From assembly GCF_007922615.2 (NCBI RefSeq), contig NZ_CP042301.2, forward strand, positions 930,001 to 994,000: a stretch of 64,000 bases of DNA, written 5' to 3'. Shown piece by piece: positions 9,688-29,081 of the stretch. The first letter of the stretch is position 1. Every line of letters begins with the position of its first letter. The position numbers and the translations under genes were made by a program. This DNA comes from Nitratireductor mangrovi. GTDB lineage: Bacteria > Pseudomonadota > Alphaproteobacteria > Rhizobiales > Rhizobiaceae. Below the pieces are notes generated by a model. It was not told the origin of the DNA. It worked only from the letters and a program-made list of their open reading frames with translations, and searched no databases.

Positions 9688-10116
9688 ATGGCTAAGAAGA
9701 TTGCAGGCCAGCTCAAGCTTCAGGTTCCGGCGGGATCGGCGACACCTTCGCCCCCGATCGGCCCGGCGCTTGGTCAGCGCGGCATCAACATCATGGAGTT
9801 CTGCAAGGCGTTCAACGCGCAGACCCAGGAGATGGAGAAGGGGTCGCCCATTCCGGTGCTGATCACCTACTACCAGGACAAGTCGTTCACCTTCGCTATG
9901 AAGACGCCGCCGGTGAGCTTCTTCCTGAAGAAGGCCGCGAAGCTGAAGTCGGGCTCCAAGGAGCCGGGCAAGCAGACGGCTGGTCAGGTGTCACGCGACA
10001 AGGTGCGCGAGATTGCCGAAGCCAAGATGAAGGACCTCAACGCCAACGACGTCGAGGCAGCGATGCGCATGGTCGAGGGCTCCGCGCGCTCGATGGGTCT
10101 CGAAGTGGTGGGGTGA
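9688..10116 (+). CDS. rplK: 50S ribosomal protein L11
   Basis: 142 residues, normal length. N-terminal domain with [17 protein letters not shown] (residues 13-29, the thiostrepton-region loop) and a C-terminal rRNA-binding domain. L11 forms the GTPase-associated centre with 23S rRNA. Its stop codon overlaps a possible GTG ahead of rplA, so L11 and L1 are translationally linked. Confidence 0.98.
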   Translation: MAKKIAGQLKLQVPAGSATPSPPIGPALGQRGINIMEFCKAFNAQTQEMEKGSPIPVLITYYQDKSFTFAMKTPPVSFFLKKAAKLKSGSKEPGKQTAGQVSRDKVREIAEAKMKDLNANDVEAAMRMVEGSARSMGLEVVG

Positions 10117-10121
10117 TAACG

Positions 10122-10823
10122 ATGACCAGCAAGATTGCCAAGCGCCAGCAGGCGGTTCGCGACGGCCTCGATCGCGATAAGGCCTACGAGATCACCGAAG
10201 CCGTGAAACTGCTCAAGGAACGGGCCACCGCCAAGTTCGACGAGACCATCGAGGTCGCGATGAACCTCGGTGTCGATCCGCGTCACGCCGACCAGATGGT
10301 CCGTGGCGTGGTGAACCTGCCGAACGGCACCGGCCGCGATGTTCGCGTTGCCGTGTTCGCTCGCGGTCCCAAGGCGGAAGAAGCAACCGCCGCCGGCGCC
10401 GACATCGTCGGAGCCGAAGATCTGGTGGAGACCGTGCAGAAGGGCGAGATCAATTTTGACCGCTGCATTGCAACGCCCGACATGATGCCGCTGGTCGGCC
10501 GGCTCGGCAAGGTGCTGGGGCCGCGCGGCATGATGCCGAACCCGAAGGTCGGCACCGTGACGATGGATATCACCGCGGCGGTCAAGGCCTCCAAGGGTGG
10601 TGCCGTCGAGTTCCGGGTCGAGAAGGCGGGGATCGTCCACGCCGGTGTCGGCAAGGCCTCGTTCGAGGCCGACAAGATCATCGAGAACGTTCGCGCTTTT
10701 GCGGACGCAGTGATCAAGGCCAAGCCGTCCGGCGCCAAGGGCAACTACGTCAAGAAGGTCGCGATCTCCTCGACGATGGGCCCGGGTCTTAAGATCGACG
10801 TCGCCTCGCTCGCGCAGGCCTGA
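10122..10823 (+). CDS. rplA: 50S ribosomal protein L1
   Basis: 233 residues from the ATG at 10122; a GTG at 10113 overlapping the rplK stop is possible but adds only three residues. L1 binds the stalk region of 23S rRNA near the E site and in many bacteria represses its own L11-L1 mRNA. The conserved [19 protein letters not shown] segment lies near the middle, and a 9-bp hairpin follows the stop. Confidence 0.98.
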   Translation: MTSKIAKRQQAVRDGLDRDKAYEITEAVKLLKERATAKFDETIEVAMNLGVDPRHADQMVRGVVNLPNGTGRDVRVAVFARGPKAEEATAAGADIVGAEDLVETVQKGEINFDRCIATPDMMPLVGRLGKVLGPRGMMPNPKVGTVTMDITAAVKASKGGAVEFRVEKAGIVHAGVGKASFEADKIIENVRAFADAVIKAKPSGAKGNYVKKVAISSTMGPGLKIDVASLAQA

Positions 10824-10835
10824 CGTCCTGATTGA

Positions 10836-10859
10836 GGAAGTGGTGGCAATACCGCTTCC
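10836..10859 (+). promoter_or_regulatory. Hairpin after rplA
   Basis: Perfect 9-bp stem (one G-T): GGAAGTGGT, loop GGCAAT, ACCGCTTCC. It follows the rplA stop by a dozen bases and lacks a long T tract, so it more likely marks mRNA processing or partial termination between the L11-L1 and L10-L12 units. Confidence 0.5.
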
Positions 10860-11024
10860 TTGAACGAAATTCCGGACCCACGGGCCCGGAATACGGAAGC
10901 CGAAGGTTTCCGGAAATCCTGTCCGAGATTGCAGGCGGTTTCTCCTTAATCCGCACGGGCCTGCATGAGACGGGGTCGACCGGACCGAGGGGCGAGAGTC
11001 CCGAAGGAAAGGTTCGAACCGTGT

Positions 11025-11128
11025 TTGCCTTTTGTCCGCGAGCCGGCATGGCCGGTGTGGCGAAAGGGGGCAGGATCCTCGACGTCGTTCGGGTGATCCC
11101 AATGGATGGCCCGACCGGCAAAAGGCAA
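11025..11128 (+). promoter_or_regulatory. Probable L10 leader (autoregulatory mRNA element)
   Basis: The 348-base gap between rplA and rplJ has no plausible gene. A long-range 12-bp stem (11025-11036 with 11117-11128, core TTGCCTTTTG/CAAAAGGCAA) encloses smaller helices, including GGATC (11073-11077) with GATCC (11095-11099) and a GCCGG/CCGG hairpin near 11042-11055. It ends about 40 bases before rplJ. In many bacteria the L10-L12 complex binds such a leader to repress rplJL translation; the position and architecture fit, but the kink-turn consensus was not verified. Confidence 0.6.
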
Positions 11129-11171
11129 CCGGCAGCTGCTCGATAGGGTGGCTGTCAACTGGAGATAGGCA

Positions 11172-11690
11172 GTGGACAGAGCGGAAAAACGCGAACTGGT
11201 CACGGAACTGAACGGTGTTTTCGCGAACACCGGCTCGGTTGTCGTGGCGCACTATGCCGGTATCACCGTCGCACAGATGAACGATCTTCGCACGAAGATG
11301 CGTGACGCCGGCGGCACCGTCAAAGTCGCGAAGAACCGTCTCGCCAAGATCGCCCTTAAGGGCACGCCTTCCGAGGGAATGACGGATCTGTTCGTCGGAC
11401 AGACCCTGATCGCTTTCTCGGATGATCCGGTTGTGGCGCCGAAGGTCGCCTCCGATTTCGCCAAGGGGAATGAGAGACTCATCATTCTCGGCGGTGCAAT
11501 GGGATCGACCAACCTCGACGCCGATGGTGTGAAGGCACTTGCGACGTTGCCGTCGCTCGACGAACTTCGCGCCAAGCTGGTGGGGATGATTTCCACCCCG
11601 GCTACCCGGATCGCACAGGTGGTCAGTGCACCGGCCGCGCAGGTTGCGCGTGTCGTTGGCGCTTACGCCCGCAAGGACGAGGCGGCATGA
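11172..11690 (+). CDS. rplJ: 50S ribosomal protein L10
   Basis: 172 residues starting at GTG (11172), preceded by CTGGAG. L10 anchors the L7/L12 stalk to 23S rRNA: the N-terminal RNA-binding part contains the conserved [17 protein letters not shown] segment, and the C-terminal helix holds L12 dimers. Probably translationally controlled by the leader just upstream and followed by rplL after 54 bases. Confidence 0.97.
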   Translation: MDRAEKRELVTELNGVFANTGSVVVAHYAGITVAQMNDLRTKMRDAGGTVKVAKNRLAKIALKGTPSEGMTDLFVGQTLIAFSDDPVVAPKVASDFAKGNERLIILGGAMGSTNLDADGVKALATLPSLDELRAKLVGMISTPATRIAQVVSAPAAQVARVVGAYARKDEAA

Positions 11691-11744
11691 GGCCGTTCCT
11701 CGCTGTCACCAAACATTGTTCGAACCTTGTAAGGAACTGAAGAA

Positions 11745-12122
11745 ATGGCTGATCTCGCAAAGATCGTTGATGACCTGTCGAGCCTGACCGTCCTCGAGGC
11801 GGCCGAGCTTTCCAAGATGCTCGAGGAGAAGTGGGGCGTTTCCGCCGCTGCTCCGGTGGCTGTTGCCGCCGCTGGCGGTGGTGCTGCTGCCGACGCTCCG
11901 GCTGAGGAAAAGACCGAGTTTGACGTCGTTCTCGCCGAGGCGGGCGCACAGAAGATCAACGTGATCAAGGAAGTGCGCGCCATCACCGGTCTCGGCCTCA
12001 AGGAGGCCAAGGACCTGGTCGAGAGCGCTCCCAAGCCCGTCAAGGAAGGCGTGGCCAAGGACGAGGCCGACAAGATCAAGGCACAGCTCGAAGGCGCTGG
12101 CGCCAAGGTCGAGCTGAAGTAA
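11745..12122 (+). CDS. rplL: 50S ribosomal protein L7/L12
   Basis: 125 residues: an N-terminal dimerisation domain (about 1-35), a flexible Ala/Gly/Val hinge (about 36-55), and the acidic C-terminal factor-binding domain with [13 protein letters not shown]7/L12 recruits EF-Tu, EF-G and other GTPases. It lies directly upstream of the hairpins in the rplL-rpoB gap. Confidence 0.98.
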   Translation: MADLAKIVDDLSSLTVLEAAELSKMLEEKWGVSAAAPVAVAAAGGGAAADAPAEEKTEFDVVLAEAGAQKINVIKEVRAITGLGLKEAKDLVESAPKPVKEGVAKDEADKIKAQLEGAGAKVELK

Positions 12123-12133
12123 GTACGCGTGTT

Positions 12134-12161
12134 CGGCGGGCGGGGTCGATCCCGTCCGCCG
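12134..12161 (+). promoter_or_regulatory. Strong hairpin downstream of rplL
   Basis: An 11-bp GC-rich stem (12134-12144 with 12151-12161, one G-T pair, loop GTCGAT) without a T tract. It resembles the processing or attenuation hairpins between rplL and rpoB in other proteobacteria. Confidence 0.55.
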
Positions 12162-12219
12162 GTCCCGCATCGGGGCTGAGTGCAAACCCTTTTCCTGTGG
12201 GCCGGAAGCGGCCGTCAGG

Positions 12220-12241
12220 AAACGGGTTTTGTCCCGTTTTT
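12220..12241 (+). terminator. Attenuator-like terminator between rplL and rpoB
   Basis: Stem AAACGGG (12220-12226), loop TTTTGT, CCCGTTT (12233-12239), continuing as a run of five Ts to 12241. It is a weak, A/T-flanked intrinsic terminator placed about 70 bases before rpoB; such a site would let only part of the ribosomal-protein transcripts continue into rpoBC, as known in E. coli. Efficiency here is inferred. Confidence 0.5.
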
Positions 12242-12309
12242 GATTGGACCGCCGCGCAGGTCAGCCGCGCGGTCCCGGCAGGAAGCCAGGAAGGCAGCAA
12301 GGAGCGACG

Positions 12310-16446
<4,137 letters not shown>

Positions 16447-16452
16447 TCACGA

Positions 16453-16479
16453 GCGCGCCGCCGATCGGCTGCGGCGCGC
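16453..16479 (+). promoter_or_regulatory. Hairpin between rpoB and rpoC
   Basis: A perfect 9-bp stem, GCGCGCCGC (16453-16461) with GCGGCGCGC (16471-16479), loop of nine bases, no T tract. Probably a stability or processing element; not a terminator. Confidence 0.4.
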
Positions 16480-16598
16480 CTCCCGTTCCGTCCCGTGGCG
16501 GATAGCGGGAATGCATGGCGAGGCCGCAGGCGGGAAGCCGGGACGGCCGCAGGAAATGACGATGAGAGGCCCTTTGCGGTCTCGTACAGGAGAACGGC

Positions 16599-20798
<4,200 letters not shown>

Positions 20799-20824
20799 CC
20801 GCTTCAGACCGGGTGTTTTTTGAG

Positions 20825-20859
20825 GGGCCGCCGGAGTGATCCGGCGGCCCTCTCTTTTT
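20825..20859 (+). terminator. Intrinsic terminator after rpoC
   Basis: A perfect 11-bp stem GGGCCGCCGGA / TCCGGCGGCCC (20825-20835, 20840-20850), loop GTGA, then TCTCTTTTT. It closes the rpoBC transcript. Confidence 0.95.
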
Positions 20860-20883
20860 GGGCAATCAGCCGACGACTCGCAT

Positions 20884-20899
20884 CGTGAAATATCTCACA
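20884..20899. promoter_or_regulatory. CRP-like palindrome
   Basis: CGTGA-N6-TCACA, nine of ten bases of the CRP/FNR-superfamily consensus TGTGA-N6-TCACA. It lies between the rpoC terminator and an orphan terminator with no gene between them. Rhizobia have several CRP-like regulators; which one would bind is unknown. Confidence 0.4.
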
Positions 20900-20932
20900 T
20901 ACGTGGGTCCGGCGGTCGGCTTAGCTGACGCT

Positions 20933-21011
20933 GCGGCAGTCGATCGGGTCATAGACCTCCCAGCCGCGATTGGGCCGCCCGGGTATTGCCCCGCCGGGCG
21001 GCTCTTTTTTT
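20933..21011 (+). ncRNA. Candidate small RNA ending in an intrinsic terminator
   Basis: After the rpoC terminator a second strong terminator (20974-21011) occurs with no recognisable gene before it. Something must be transcribed into it. If the CRP-like site at 20884-20899 activates from -41.5, transcription would start near 20933, giving an RNA of about 80 bases. The start is a guess; the terminator is the firm evidence. Alternatives: a back-up terminator for rpoC, or an unrecognised small ORF. Confidence 0.35.
20974..21011 (+). terminator. Orphan intrinsic terminator
   Basis: Stem GCCGCCCGG (20974-20982) and CCGGGCGGC (20994-21002) with an 11-base loop, then TCTTTTTTT. It lies 115 bases beyond the rpoC terminator and 175 bases before the porin gene. 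Confidence 0.85.
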
Positions 21012-21092
21012 GGACCATATCGGGCTCCGATAGGCCTCGATGGCCGGCCCTCACGGTGCCCGACGGCCGGCGAGGGCCGCCTGTCCACAGAC

Positions 21093-21106
21093 TTGCTTTG
21101 GATCAA
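21093..21106. promoter_or_regulatory. FNR/FixK-like anaerobox upstream of the porin
   Basis: TTGCT-N4-ATCAA matches the anaerobox TTGAT-N4-ATCAA at nine of ten positions. It lies 80 bases before the porin ATG; a start about 41 bases downstream would fall near 21141. This suggests oxygen-responsive control of the porin by an FnrN/FixK-type regulator, inferred from the motif alone. Confidence 0.5.
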
Positions 21107-21185
21107 GCGGAATAAGCGCATAAGTTGCTTGCATAGCAAACGGATTGTGATCCACTCTTCGTAAGGCTGTTGTGCGGAGGGGAGC

Positions 21186-22307
21186 ATGTCAAAGACCGTC
21201 TCGCGGGTGTCGGCAACCGCGTTGTTTCTTGCCGCGTTGCCGGTTGCGGCCTGGAGTGACGAGGAGGCAGTCGACTATGTGCGGGTCTGCGACGCTTTCG
21301 GCACCGGTTTCTACTACATTCCCGGGACGGAGACCTGTCTAAGGATTGGCGGCCGAATCCGGGCTGAGTTCGTCGATAACCCCTCCGAACTGGGGCTTGG
21401 CGTCCAGCGCACCCAGGTCGGCGCGAATATCCGCGAGACCTACCTTTTCGCGATGCCGAGCCGGATCGAGAGGATCGGCGGTGGAGCGGAGTTCGAGTAC
21501 GGTCTCGGCAAGAAGGATTCGCCTCTGGGTGAGTACTACGGCTTCATCTATGGAAGCTTCGACTACAGTGGCGGGAACGAAAGTGCTTCAGGTACCGCCG
21601 AGGTCGGCCAGAACGACGTCACGGCGGTTGGATTCAATTTCGGGCGCAACCATCCGATGTACGGCAACGGCGTTATCGCAACCGCGCCCGGCTTTGGGCT
21701 TTATGGCCAGGGGCATTTGGAGAATCGCTGGGGCATCGGCGAACTGGGCTACGGCAAGAGCTTCTTGCTCGGCGACGACGAGGTGAGGGCTCCCTATGTC
21801 GTCGTGCGCGGCGGGGTGTTCGCCGAGGGCTTCGATTTCGAATCGAGGGGCAAGTCAAAGCTGACGTTCAACGGCGTTGACTTCTCGGGGTTCTATCAAC
21901 GCTACAAGGTGACGGCTGAAGATTACTACGCAGGTGTAACCACCGGCCTCGATTTCGTGTTCTATCCGACCGACTGTCTGCGTCTTACCATCGGCGGCAA
22001 GATCAACTGGGCATACCATTGGGGCGAGGCGAATTTCCGCCAGGTTACGGGTATTGGCGGCGGCAACCGCGTCCGCGAAAAGCTTCATTACGACAACTCC
22101 GGATTCACGGTAGGCGGCGCGCTGAAGGCCGAGGCGGCAATCGATGTCGGCAAGGGCTGGACCGTGTCCGGTGGCTACGAGTTCTCGGTCCTGCCCGACG
22201 TGACCGGTATCGATATGCGCGAGACGCCGAACGATACGGATTTGCATGGGACCAGCGACACCATCAATCGTCACTTCGGCTTTCTGAAGGTCACCCGGGG
22301 TTTTTAG
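21186..22307 (+). CDS. Rhizobial-type outer-membrane porin
   Basis: 373 residues. A signal peptide (about 1-24, cleavage after Ala-Trp-Ser or nearby) precedes the hallmark of alphaproteobacterial porins (RopA/RopB, Brucella Omp2 type): [20 protein letters not shown] followed by CLRIGG. The rest alternates short aromatic-rich strands and ends in Phe, the outer-membrane assembly signal. It forms a diffusion pore in the outer membrane. The GGAGG just before the ATG supports the start. An FNR/FixK-like box upstream hints at oxygen regulation. Its stop lies 16 bases from the convergent gene. Confidence 0.9.
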   Translation: MSKTVSRVSATALFLAALPVAAWSDEEAVDYVRVCDAFGTGFYYIPGTETCLRIGGRIRAEFVDNPSELGLGVQRTQVGANIRETYLFAMPSRIERIGGGAEFEYGLGKKDSPLGEYYGFIYGSFDYSGGNESASGTAEVGQNDVTAVGFNFGRNHPMYGNGVIATAPGFGLYGQGHLENRWGIGELGYGKSFLLGDDEVRAPYVVVRGGVFAEGFDFESRGKSKLTFNGVDFSGFYQRYKVTAEDYYAGVTTGLDFVFYPTDCLRLTIGGKINWAYHWGEANFRQVTGIGGGNRVREKLHYDNSGFTVGGALKAEAAIDVGKGWTVSGGYEFSVLPDVTGIDMRETPNDTDLHGTSDTINRHFGFLKVTRGF

Positions 22308-22323
22308 CAAAGCCGCTGGCGCG

Positions 22324-22605
22324 CTAGAACGGTTCCTCAAAGGTAACGATCGAGATTTCGCCCGAGACCGCGCCCTCATATGCCGAAAGGTGCGGTTCGT
22401 CGTCGGGCACGCCGTCCATGTCGCCGATCTTGTCGAGTTCGGCCTCGACATAGCCTTCACGAGCCAGCGCTTCGAGCGCGGAACGAACGGCGGTATCGTC
22501 ATCCGGAGCCACCAACATCACGTGTACTCCCAGGGAATCGCCGCCCTTGCGTTCCCAAACCCTGCCGGTGATGATGGTGACGGGGCGGTTGTCGTTGTCC
22601 TGCAT
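22324..22605 (-). CDS. Small acidic protein of unknown function
   Basis: 93 residues from the ATG at 22605, preceded by AAAGGGAA. The frame extends to 22680 but that part is Arg/Ala-rich and unlikely. The protein is acidic, begins with a short strand region containing Ile-Ile-Thr-Gly-Arg-Val-Trp-Glu-Arg, and looks like a compact cytoplasmic alpha-beta fold with no cysteine or membrane segment. I do not recognise a family. It is convergent with the porin gene. Confidence 0.65.
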   Translation of the reverse strand: MQDNDNRPVTIITGRVWERKGGDSLGVHVMLVAPDDDTAVRSALEALAREGYVEAELDKIGDMDGVPDDEPHLSAYEGAVSGEISIVTFEEPF

Positions 22606-22794
22606 GGCGTTCCCTTTCGCGCCTCTTGGCGATTCTGGCGGCGACGCAGCCGCACGGGCGTCATGTCTTGCACGCCACAACCTTGCATGACAGGCCCTAG
22701 CGAACCATATCTGCCGTCAGCGCGCTTCCAGCGAAAGAAAATTACGTGACGGTGGCCAAACCCGCAGAAGCGCAGGATTTTTGCGGCGACGGGG

Positions 22795-22823
22795 TTGACG
22801 GGTGGGGCGCACGGGCGTATTAG
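22795..22823 (+). promoter_or_regulatory. Promoter of the rpsL-rpsG-fusA-tuf operon
   Basis: TTGACG (22795-22800), exactly 17 bases, then TATTAG (22818-22823). The start near 22830 leaves a leader of about 235 bases before rpsL. The whole 460-base gap holds no convincing gene; the leader could house translational feedback control by S7 or S12, but no known structure was identified. Confidence 0.65.
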
Positions 22824-23065
22824 CCGCCGCGTCTGAGCCGATGTGAGACTTGGCTTTTCGGGACGACGCGTCCTGAAGTTCGTCTCAAACAGGGTTCGTT
22901 CTACGAGCGACGACATTCCGGCGTGCATGAAGCGGTTCCGCTTCCTCTGCTTTTTTGTTCGGGCAAGCCGCAAGGAGCGGCGTGTGGCCCGAATTTGCGT
23001 ATGGAAAAGGCGCTGCGAGCGGCCCTCACGTGGCCTTGAGACGGAATTGAAGAAGAGGAAGGTTT

Positions 23066-23437
23066 ATGCCTACCGTTAACCAGCTGATCCGCAAGCCGCG
23101 CACCGCGCCGGTGAAGCGCAACAAGGTTCCGGCCATGCAGCAGAACCCGCAGAAGCGGGGTGTTTGCACGCGCGTCTACACAACGACGCCCAAGAAGCCG
23201 AACTCGGCGCTGCGCAAGGTTGCGAAGATCCGCCTCGTCAATGGTTTCGAGGTGATCGGTTACATCCCGGGTGAGGGGCACAACCTCCAGGAGCACTCCG
23301 TGGTCATGATCCGCGGTGGTCGTGTGAAGGACCTTCCGGGCGTGCGCTACCACATCATCCGTGGCGTGCTCGACACGCAGGGCGTGAAGAATCGCAAGCA
23401 GCGTCGTTCGAAATACGGCGCCAAGCGTCCGAAGTGA
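23066..23437 (+). CDS. rpsL: 30S ribosomal protein S12
   Basis: 123 residues. S12 lies at the decoding centre and controls accuracy. The streptomycin-relevant residues are wild type: Lys43 in [13 protein letters not shown] and Lys88 in GGRVKDLPG, so sensitivity is expected from this gene. First gene of the str operon, followed by rpsG after 19 bases. Confidence 0.99.
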   Translation: MPTVNQLIRKPRTAPVKRNKVPAMQQNPQKRGVCTRVYTTTPKKPNSALRKVAKIRLVNGFEVIGYIPGEGHNLQEHSVVMIRGGRVKDLPGVRYHIIRGVLDTQGVKNRKQRRSKYGAKRPK

Positions 23438-23450
23438 CCTGAGAGGCTGA

Positions 23451-23927
<477 letters not shown>

Positions 23928-23963
23928 TCGGCAGCGCGACAGGACGAGCGAAAGGCACGAGAG

Positions 23964-26054
23964 ATGGCCCGCGACTACAAGATCGAAGACTACCGCAATT
24001 TCGGCATCATGGCGCATATCGACGCCGGAAAGACCACGACGACCGAGCGCGTCCTGTTCTATACCGGCAAGTCGCACAAGATCGGCGAAGTCCACGACGG
24101 CGCCGCGACCATGGACTGGATGGAGCAGGAGCAGGAACGCGGCATCACCATCACGTCGGCCGCGACCACGACCTTCTGGGAAGGCCGTGACGGCAAGAAG
24201 CGCCGCTTCAACATCATCGACACCCCTGGCCACGTCGACTTCACGATCGAGGTCGAGCGTTCGCTGCGCGTGCTCGACGGCGCCATAGCGCTGCTCGATG
24301 CCAATGCCGGTGTCGAGCCGCAGACCGAGACCGTGTGGCGTCAGGCCGACAAGTATCGCGTCCCGCGCATGATCTTCTGCAACAAGATGGACAAGATCGG
24401 CGCCGACTTCTTCCGGTCGGTCGAGATGGTCAAGTCGCGCCTTGGCGCGACGCCGGTCGTCATGCAGCTGCCGATCGGCGCCGAGAGCGACTTCGCCGGT
24501 GTCATCGACCTCGTCGAGATGAAGGCACTGGTGTGGAAGTCCGAAAACCTTGGTGCCGAGTGGGATGTTCTCGACATCCCGGCCGATCTCCAGGCGCAGG
24601 CCGAAGAGTATCGCGAAAAGCTGATCGAGACCGCTGTCGAGATGGACGAGGCCGCGCTTGAGGCCTACCTTGAGGGCAATCTTCCTTCCAACGACGAGCT
24701 GCGCAAGCTGATCCGCAAGGGCACCGTCGAGGTCAAGTTCTTCCCGATGTTCTGCGGCTCGGCCTTCAAGAACAAGGGCGTGCAGCCGCTGCTTGACGCC
24801 GTCGTCGACTTTCTTCCCTCGCCGGTTGAAGTGCCGGCCATCAAGGGCATCGATCCGAAGACCGAAAGCGAGATCAGCCGCAAGTCGTCCGACGAAGAGC
24901 CGGTGTCGATGCTGGCCTTCAAGATCATGAACGACCCGTTTGTCGGTTCGCTCACCTTCTGCCGCATCTACTCCGGCGTTCTGAAGAAGGGCGTCTCGCT
25001 CGAGAACACCGTGAAGGCGAAGCGCGAGCGTATCGGCCGCATGCTGCAGATGCACTCCAACTCGCGTGAGGACATCGAAGAGGCCTATGCCGGCGACATC
25101 GTCGCGCTTGCCGGTCTCAAGGAAACCACGACGGGCGATACGCTGTGCGACCCGCTGAAGCCGGTCATCCTGGAGCGCATGGAATTCCCGGATCCGGTCA
25201 TCCAGATCGCGATCGAGCCCAAGACCAAGGGCGACCAGGAAAAGATGGGCATGGCCCTCAACCGTCTCGCCGCCGAGGACCCCTCCTTCCGCGTCAAGAC
25301 GGACGAGGAAAGCGGTCAGACCATCATCTCGGGCATGGGCGAACTTCACCTCGACATCATCGTCGATCGCTTGAAGCGCGAGTTCAAGGTCGAGGCCAAT
25401 GTCGGCGCACCGCAGGTCGCGTATCGCGAGACCATCACCCGGCAGGCCGAGATCGACTACACGCACAAGAAGCAGACTGGCGGTTCGGGTCAGTTCGCGC
25501 GCGTCAAGATCGTGTTCGAGCCCAATCCGGAGAGCGAGGACTTCGTCTTCGAATCCAAGATCATCGGCGGCTCGGTGCCGAAGGAATACATTCCCGGCGT
25601 CCAGAAGGGCATCGAGAGCGTCATGTCCTCCGGTCCGGTGGCCGGCTTCCCGATGCTGGGCGTCAAGGCAACGCTGATCGACGGCGCCTACCACGACGTC
25701 GACTCGTCGGTCCTGGCCTTCGAGATCGCTTCGCGCGCTGCTTTCCGTGAGGGTGCGCAGAAGGCGGGTGCCCAGCTGCTCGAGCCGATCATGAAGGTCG
25801 AGGTGGTGACACCTGAGGACTATGTCGGCTCGGTGATCGGCGACCTGAACGGCCGCCGCGGCCAGATCCAGAACCAGGAGATGCGCGGCAACGCCGTTGT
25901 CGTCAATTCGATGGTGCCGCTGGCCAACATGTTCAAGTACGTCGACACGCTGCGTTCGATGTCCCAGGGCCGCGCCCAGTACACGATGCAGTTCGATCAT
26001 TACGAGCCTGTGCCGACTGCGGTCGCGCAGGAAATCCAGAAGAAATACGCGTAA
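23964..26054 (+). CDS. fusA: Elongation factor G
   Basis: 696 residues, full length. EF-G drives translocation and, with RRF, ribosome recycling. The P-loop AHIDAGKTT is at 17-25, followed by switch I with RGITITSAA, switch [11 protein letters not shown], and NKMD. Domains II-V follow, including the domain IV segment with [10 protein letters not shown]. Its context (rpsL-rpsG-fusA-tuf) marks it as the canonical copy rather than the FusA2 paralogue. Confidence 0.99.
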   Translation: MARDYKIEDYRNFGIMAHIDAGKTTTTERVLFYTGKSHKIGEVHDGAATMDWMEQEQERGITITSAATTTFWEGRDGKKRRFNIIDTPGHVDFTIEVERSLRVLDGAIALLDANAGVEPQTETVWRQADKYRVPRMIFCNKMDKIGADFFRSVEMVKSRLGATPVVMQLPIGAESDFAGVIDLVEMKALVWKSENLGAEWDVLDIPADLQAQAEEYREKLIETAVEMDEAALEAYLEGNLPSNDELRKLIRKGTVEVKFFPMFCGSAFKNKGVQPLLDAVVDFLPSPVEVPAIKGIDPKTESEISRKSSDEEPVSMLAFKIMNDPFVGSLTFCRIYSGVLKKGVSLENTVKAKRERIGRMLQMHSNSREDIEEAYAGDIVALAGLKETTTGDTLCDPLKPVILERMEFPDPVIQIAIEPKTKGDQEKMGMALNRLAAEDPSFRVKTDEESGQTIISGMGELHLDIIVDRLKREFKVEANVGAPQVAYRETITRQAEIDYTHKKQTGGSGQFARVKIVFEPNPESEDFVFESKIIGGSVPKEYIPGVQKGIESVMSSGPVAGFPMLGVKATLIDGAYHDVDSSVLAFEIASRAAFREGAQKAGAQLLEPIMKVEVVTPEDYVGSVIGDLNGRRGQIQNQEMRGNAVVVNSMVPLANMFKYVDTLRSMSQGRAQYTMQFDHYEPVPTAVAQEIQKKYA

Positions 26055-26119
26055 TCCCGCCGGATTGACGCCAACGTCAACTTCGCCCGCCAGCGGGCAG
26101 CAGGAAATGGAGACCTCAC

Positions 26120-27295
<1,176 letters not shown>

Positions 27296-27359
27296 GAAAA
27301 ACCGGTCTGGCGCGGGTGCGGCAATCCCGCCGCGCCCGGGTCAAACAAGGACAAGACGC

Positions 27360-27668
27360 ATGAACGGACAAAATATCCGAATCCGCCTCAAAGCGTTCGA
27401 CCACCGTGTGCTCGACGCCTCGACGCGCGAGATCGTGTCGACCGCCAAGCGCACCGGCGCCAGCGTTCGCGGACCGGTTCCGCTGCCGACGCGGATCGAG
27501 AAGTTCACGGTGAACCGCTCGCCGCACATCGACAAGAAGAGCCGCGAGCAGTTCGAGATGCGCACGCACAAGCGCCTGCTCGATATCGTGGACCCGACGC
27601 CGCAGACCGTGGACGCGCTTATGAAGCTCGACCTGGCCGCCGGCGTCGACGTTGAGATCAAGCTCTAA
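27360..27668 (+). CDS. rpsJ: 30S ribosomal protein S10
   Basis: 102 residues, full length. It binds the 30S head and doubles as NusE in antitermination complexes with NusB. The conserved [20 protein letters not shown] segment forms the extended loop. First gene of the S10 cluster, but the 64-base gap after tuf has only a GC hairpin and no terminator, so it is joined to the str operon. Confidence 0.98.
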   Translation: MNGQNIRIRLKAFDHRVLDASTREIVSTAKRTGASVRGPVPLPTRIEKFTVNRSPHIDKKSREQFEMRTHKRLLDIVDPTPQTVDALMKLDLAAGVDVEIKL

Positions 27669-27738
27669 GGGGCTTTGGGAAGAGGCGCGGCAGGGCTTGA
27701 GGCTCGGCCCGGGAACTCTTGAGAAGGAAGTTGAACCG

Positions 27739-28461
27739 ATGCGTTCAGGTGTTATCGCACAGAAGGTGGGGATGACGCGCATCTACAACGATGCGGGCGA
27801 ACATGTGCCCGTGACCGTTCTGCGGATGGAGAACTGTCAGGTTGTGGCGCAGCGCACCCAGGAGAAGAACGGCTACACGGCCGTCCAGCTTGGAGTCGGG
27901 CTTGCCCGCGTGAAGAACACGACCAAGGCGCTGCGCGGGCATTTTGCTGCCGCGTCGGTCGAGCCGAAGTCGAAGCTGGCCGAGTTCCGTGTCTCCCCGG
28001 ACAACCTGCTCGATATTGGCGCCGAGATCACGGCCGACCACTTCGTTGCCGGTCAGAAGGTCGACGTCACAGGCACCTCGATCGGCAAGGGTTTCCAGGG
28101 TGTCATGAAGCGCCACAATTTCGGTGGCGGCCGGGCGACCCACGGTAACTCGGTATCGCACCGTTCGCACGGTTCGACCGGTCAGCGCCAGGACCCCGGC
28201 AAGGTGTTCAAGGGCAAGAAGATGGCTGGCCACATGGGCCAGACGCGCGTGACCACGCAGAATGTTGAGGTGGTCTCCACCGACGTCGATCGTGGCCTGA
28301 TCCTGATCCGCGGCGCCGTTCCGGGCTCCAAGGGCGCCTGGATCCTGGTTCGCGACGCGGTCAAGGCCGCGCTGCCCGACAACGCGCCGAAGCCGGCTGC
28401 GATCCGCGCCGCCGCCGCGGCGGTCGCCAATGAAGCTGCCGCTCAGGAAGGGGCCGAGTGA
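27739..28461 (+). CDS. rplC: 50S ribosomal protein L3
   Basis: 240 residues from the ATG at 27739 (open frame upstream to 27652 is not L3-like). L3 is an early 50S assembly protein whose long loop reaches the peptidyl-transferase centre. The loop with [20 protein letters not shown] is visible around residues 150-170, including the Gln that PrmB methylates in other bacteria. The C-terminus has an Ala-rich extension common in alphaproteobacteria. Its stop overlaps the rplD start (TGATG). Confidence 0.98.
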   Translation: MRSGVIAQKVGMTRIYNDAGEHVPVTVLRMENCQVVAQRTQEKNGYTAVQLGVGLARVKNTTKALRGHFAAASVEPKSKLAEFRVSPDNLLDIGAEITADHFVAGQKVDVTGTSIGKGFQGVMKRHNFGGGRATHGNSVSHRSHGSTGQRQDPGKVFKGKKMAGHMGQTRVTTQNVEVVSTDVDRGLILIRGAVPGSKGAWILVRDAVKAALPDNAPKPAAIRAAAAAVANEAAAQEGAE

Positions 28462-29081
28462 TGGACATCAAGATCACAACGCTCGCCGGCAAGGACGCAG
28501 GCAAGGCGACGCTCTCGGACGAGATCTTCGGCCTCGACCCGCGCGAAGACCTGCTTCAGCGCGTCGTGCGCTGGCAACTCGCCAAGAAGCAGCAGGGCAC
28601 GCACAAGACCAAGGGGCGCGCGGAGATTTCGCGCACCGGTGCCAAGATGTACCGCCAGAAGGGTACGGGTCGCGCCCGGCATTCGTCGGCCCGCGTTCCG
28701 CAGTTCCGCGGCGGTGGCCGTGCCCACGGTCCGGTGGTGCGCAGCCACGAGCACGATTTGCCCAAGAAGGTGCGCGCGCTCGGTCTGAAGCATGCCCTGT
28801 CGGCGAAGGCGAAGGCCTCCACGCTGATCGTCGTCGACGAACTGTCGGTGAAGGATGCCAAGACCAAGGCGCTCATCGCGACGTTCGCCAAGCTCGGGCT
28901 GGACAACGCCCTGATGATCGGTGGCGCCGAGCTTGACCAGAACTTCAAGCGGGCGGCCTCGAACATCCCCAATATCGACGTGCTGCCGGTCCAGGGCATC
29001 AACGTCTACGACATTCTGCGCCGCGGCACGCTTGTCCTTTCCAAGGCGGCCGTCGAGGCTCTCGAGGAGCGTTTTAAATGA
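28461..29081 (+). CDS. rplD: 50S ribosomal protein L4
   Basis: 206 residues from the ATG at 28461, overlapping the rplC stop, so the two are translationally coupled. L4 lines the exit tunnel with its basic loop ([20 protein letters not shown] region) and in E. coli represses the S10 operon; no S10-type leader was looked for beyond the short gap upstream. Overlaps rplW by four bases (ATGA). Confidence 0.98.
   Translation: MDIKITTLAGKDAGKATLSDEIFGLDPREDLLQRVVRWQLAKKQQGTHKTKGRAEISRTGAKMYRQKGTGRARHSSARVPQFRGGGRAHGPVVRSHEHDLPKKVRALGLKHALSAKAKASTLIVVDELSVKDAKTKALIATFAKLGLDNALMIGGAELDQNFKRAASNIPNIDVLPVQGINVYDILRRGTLVLSKAAVEALEERFK

Noticed and set aside
10832..11146. 104-residue + strand ORF between rplA and rplJ
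   Set aside because: Overlaps the structured L10 leader region, no good ribosome site and low-information sequence.
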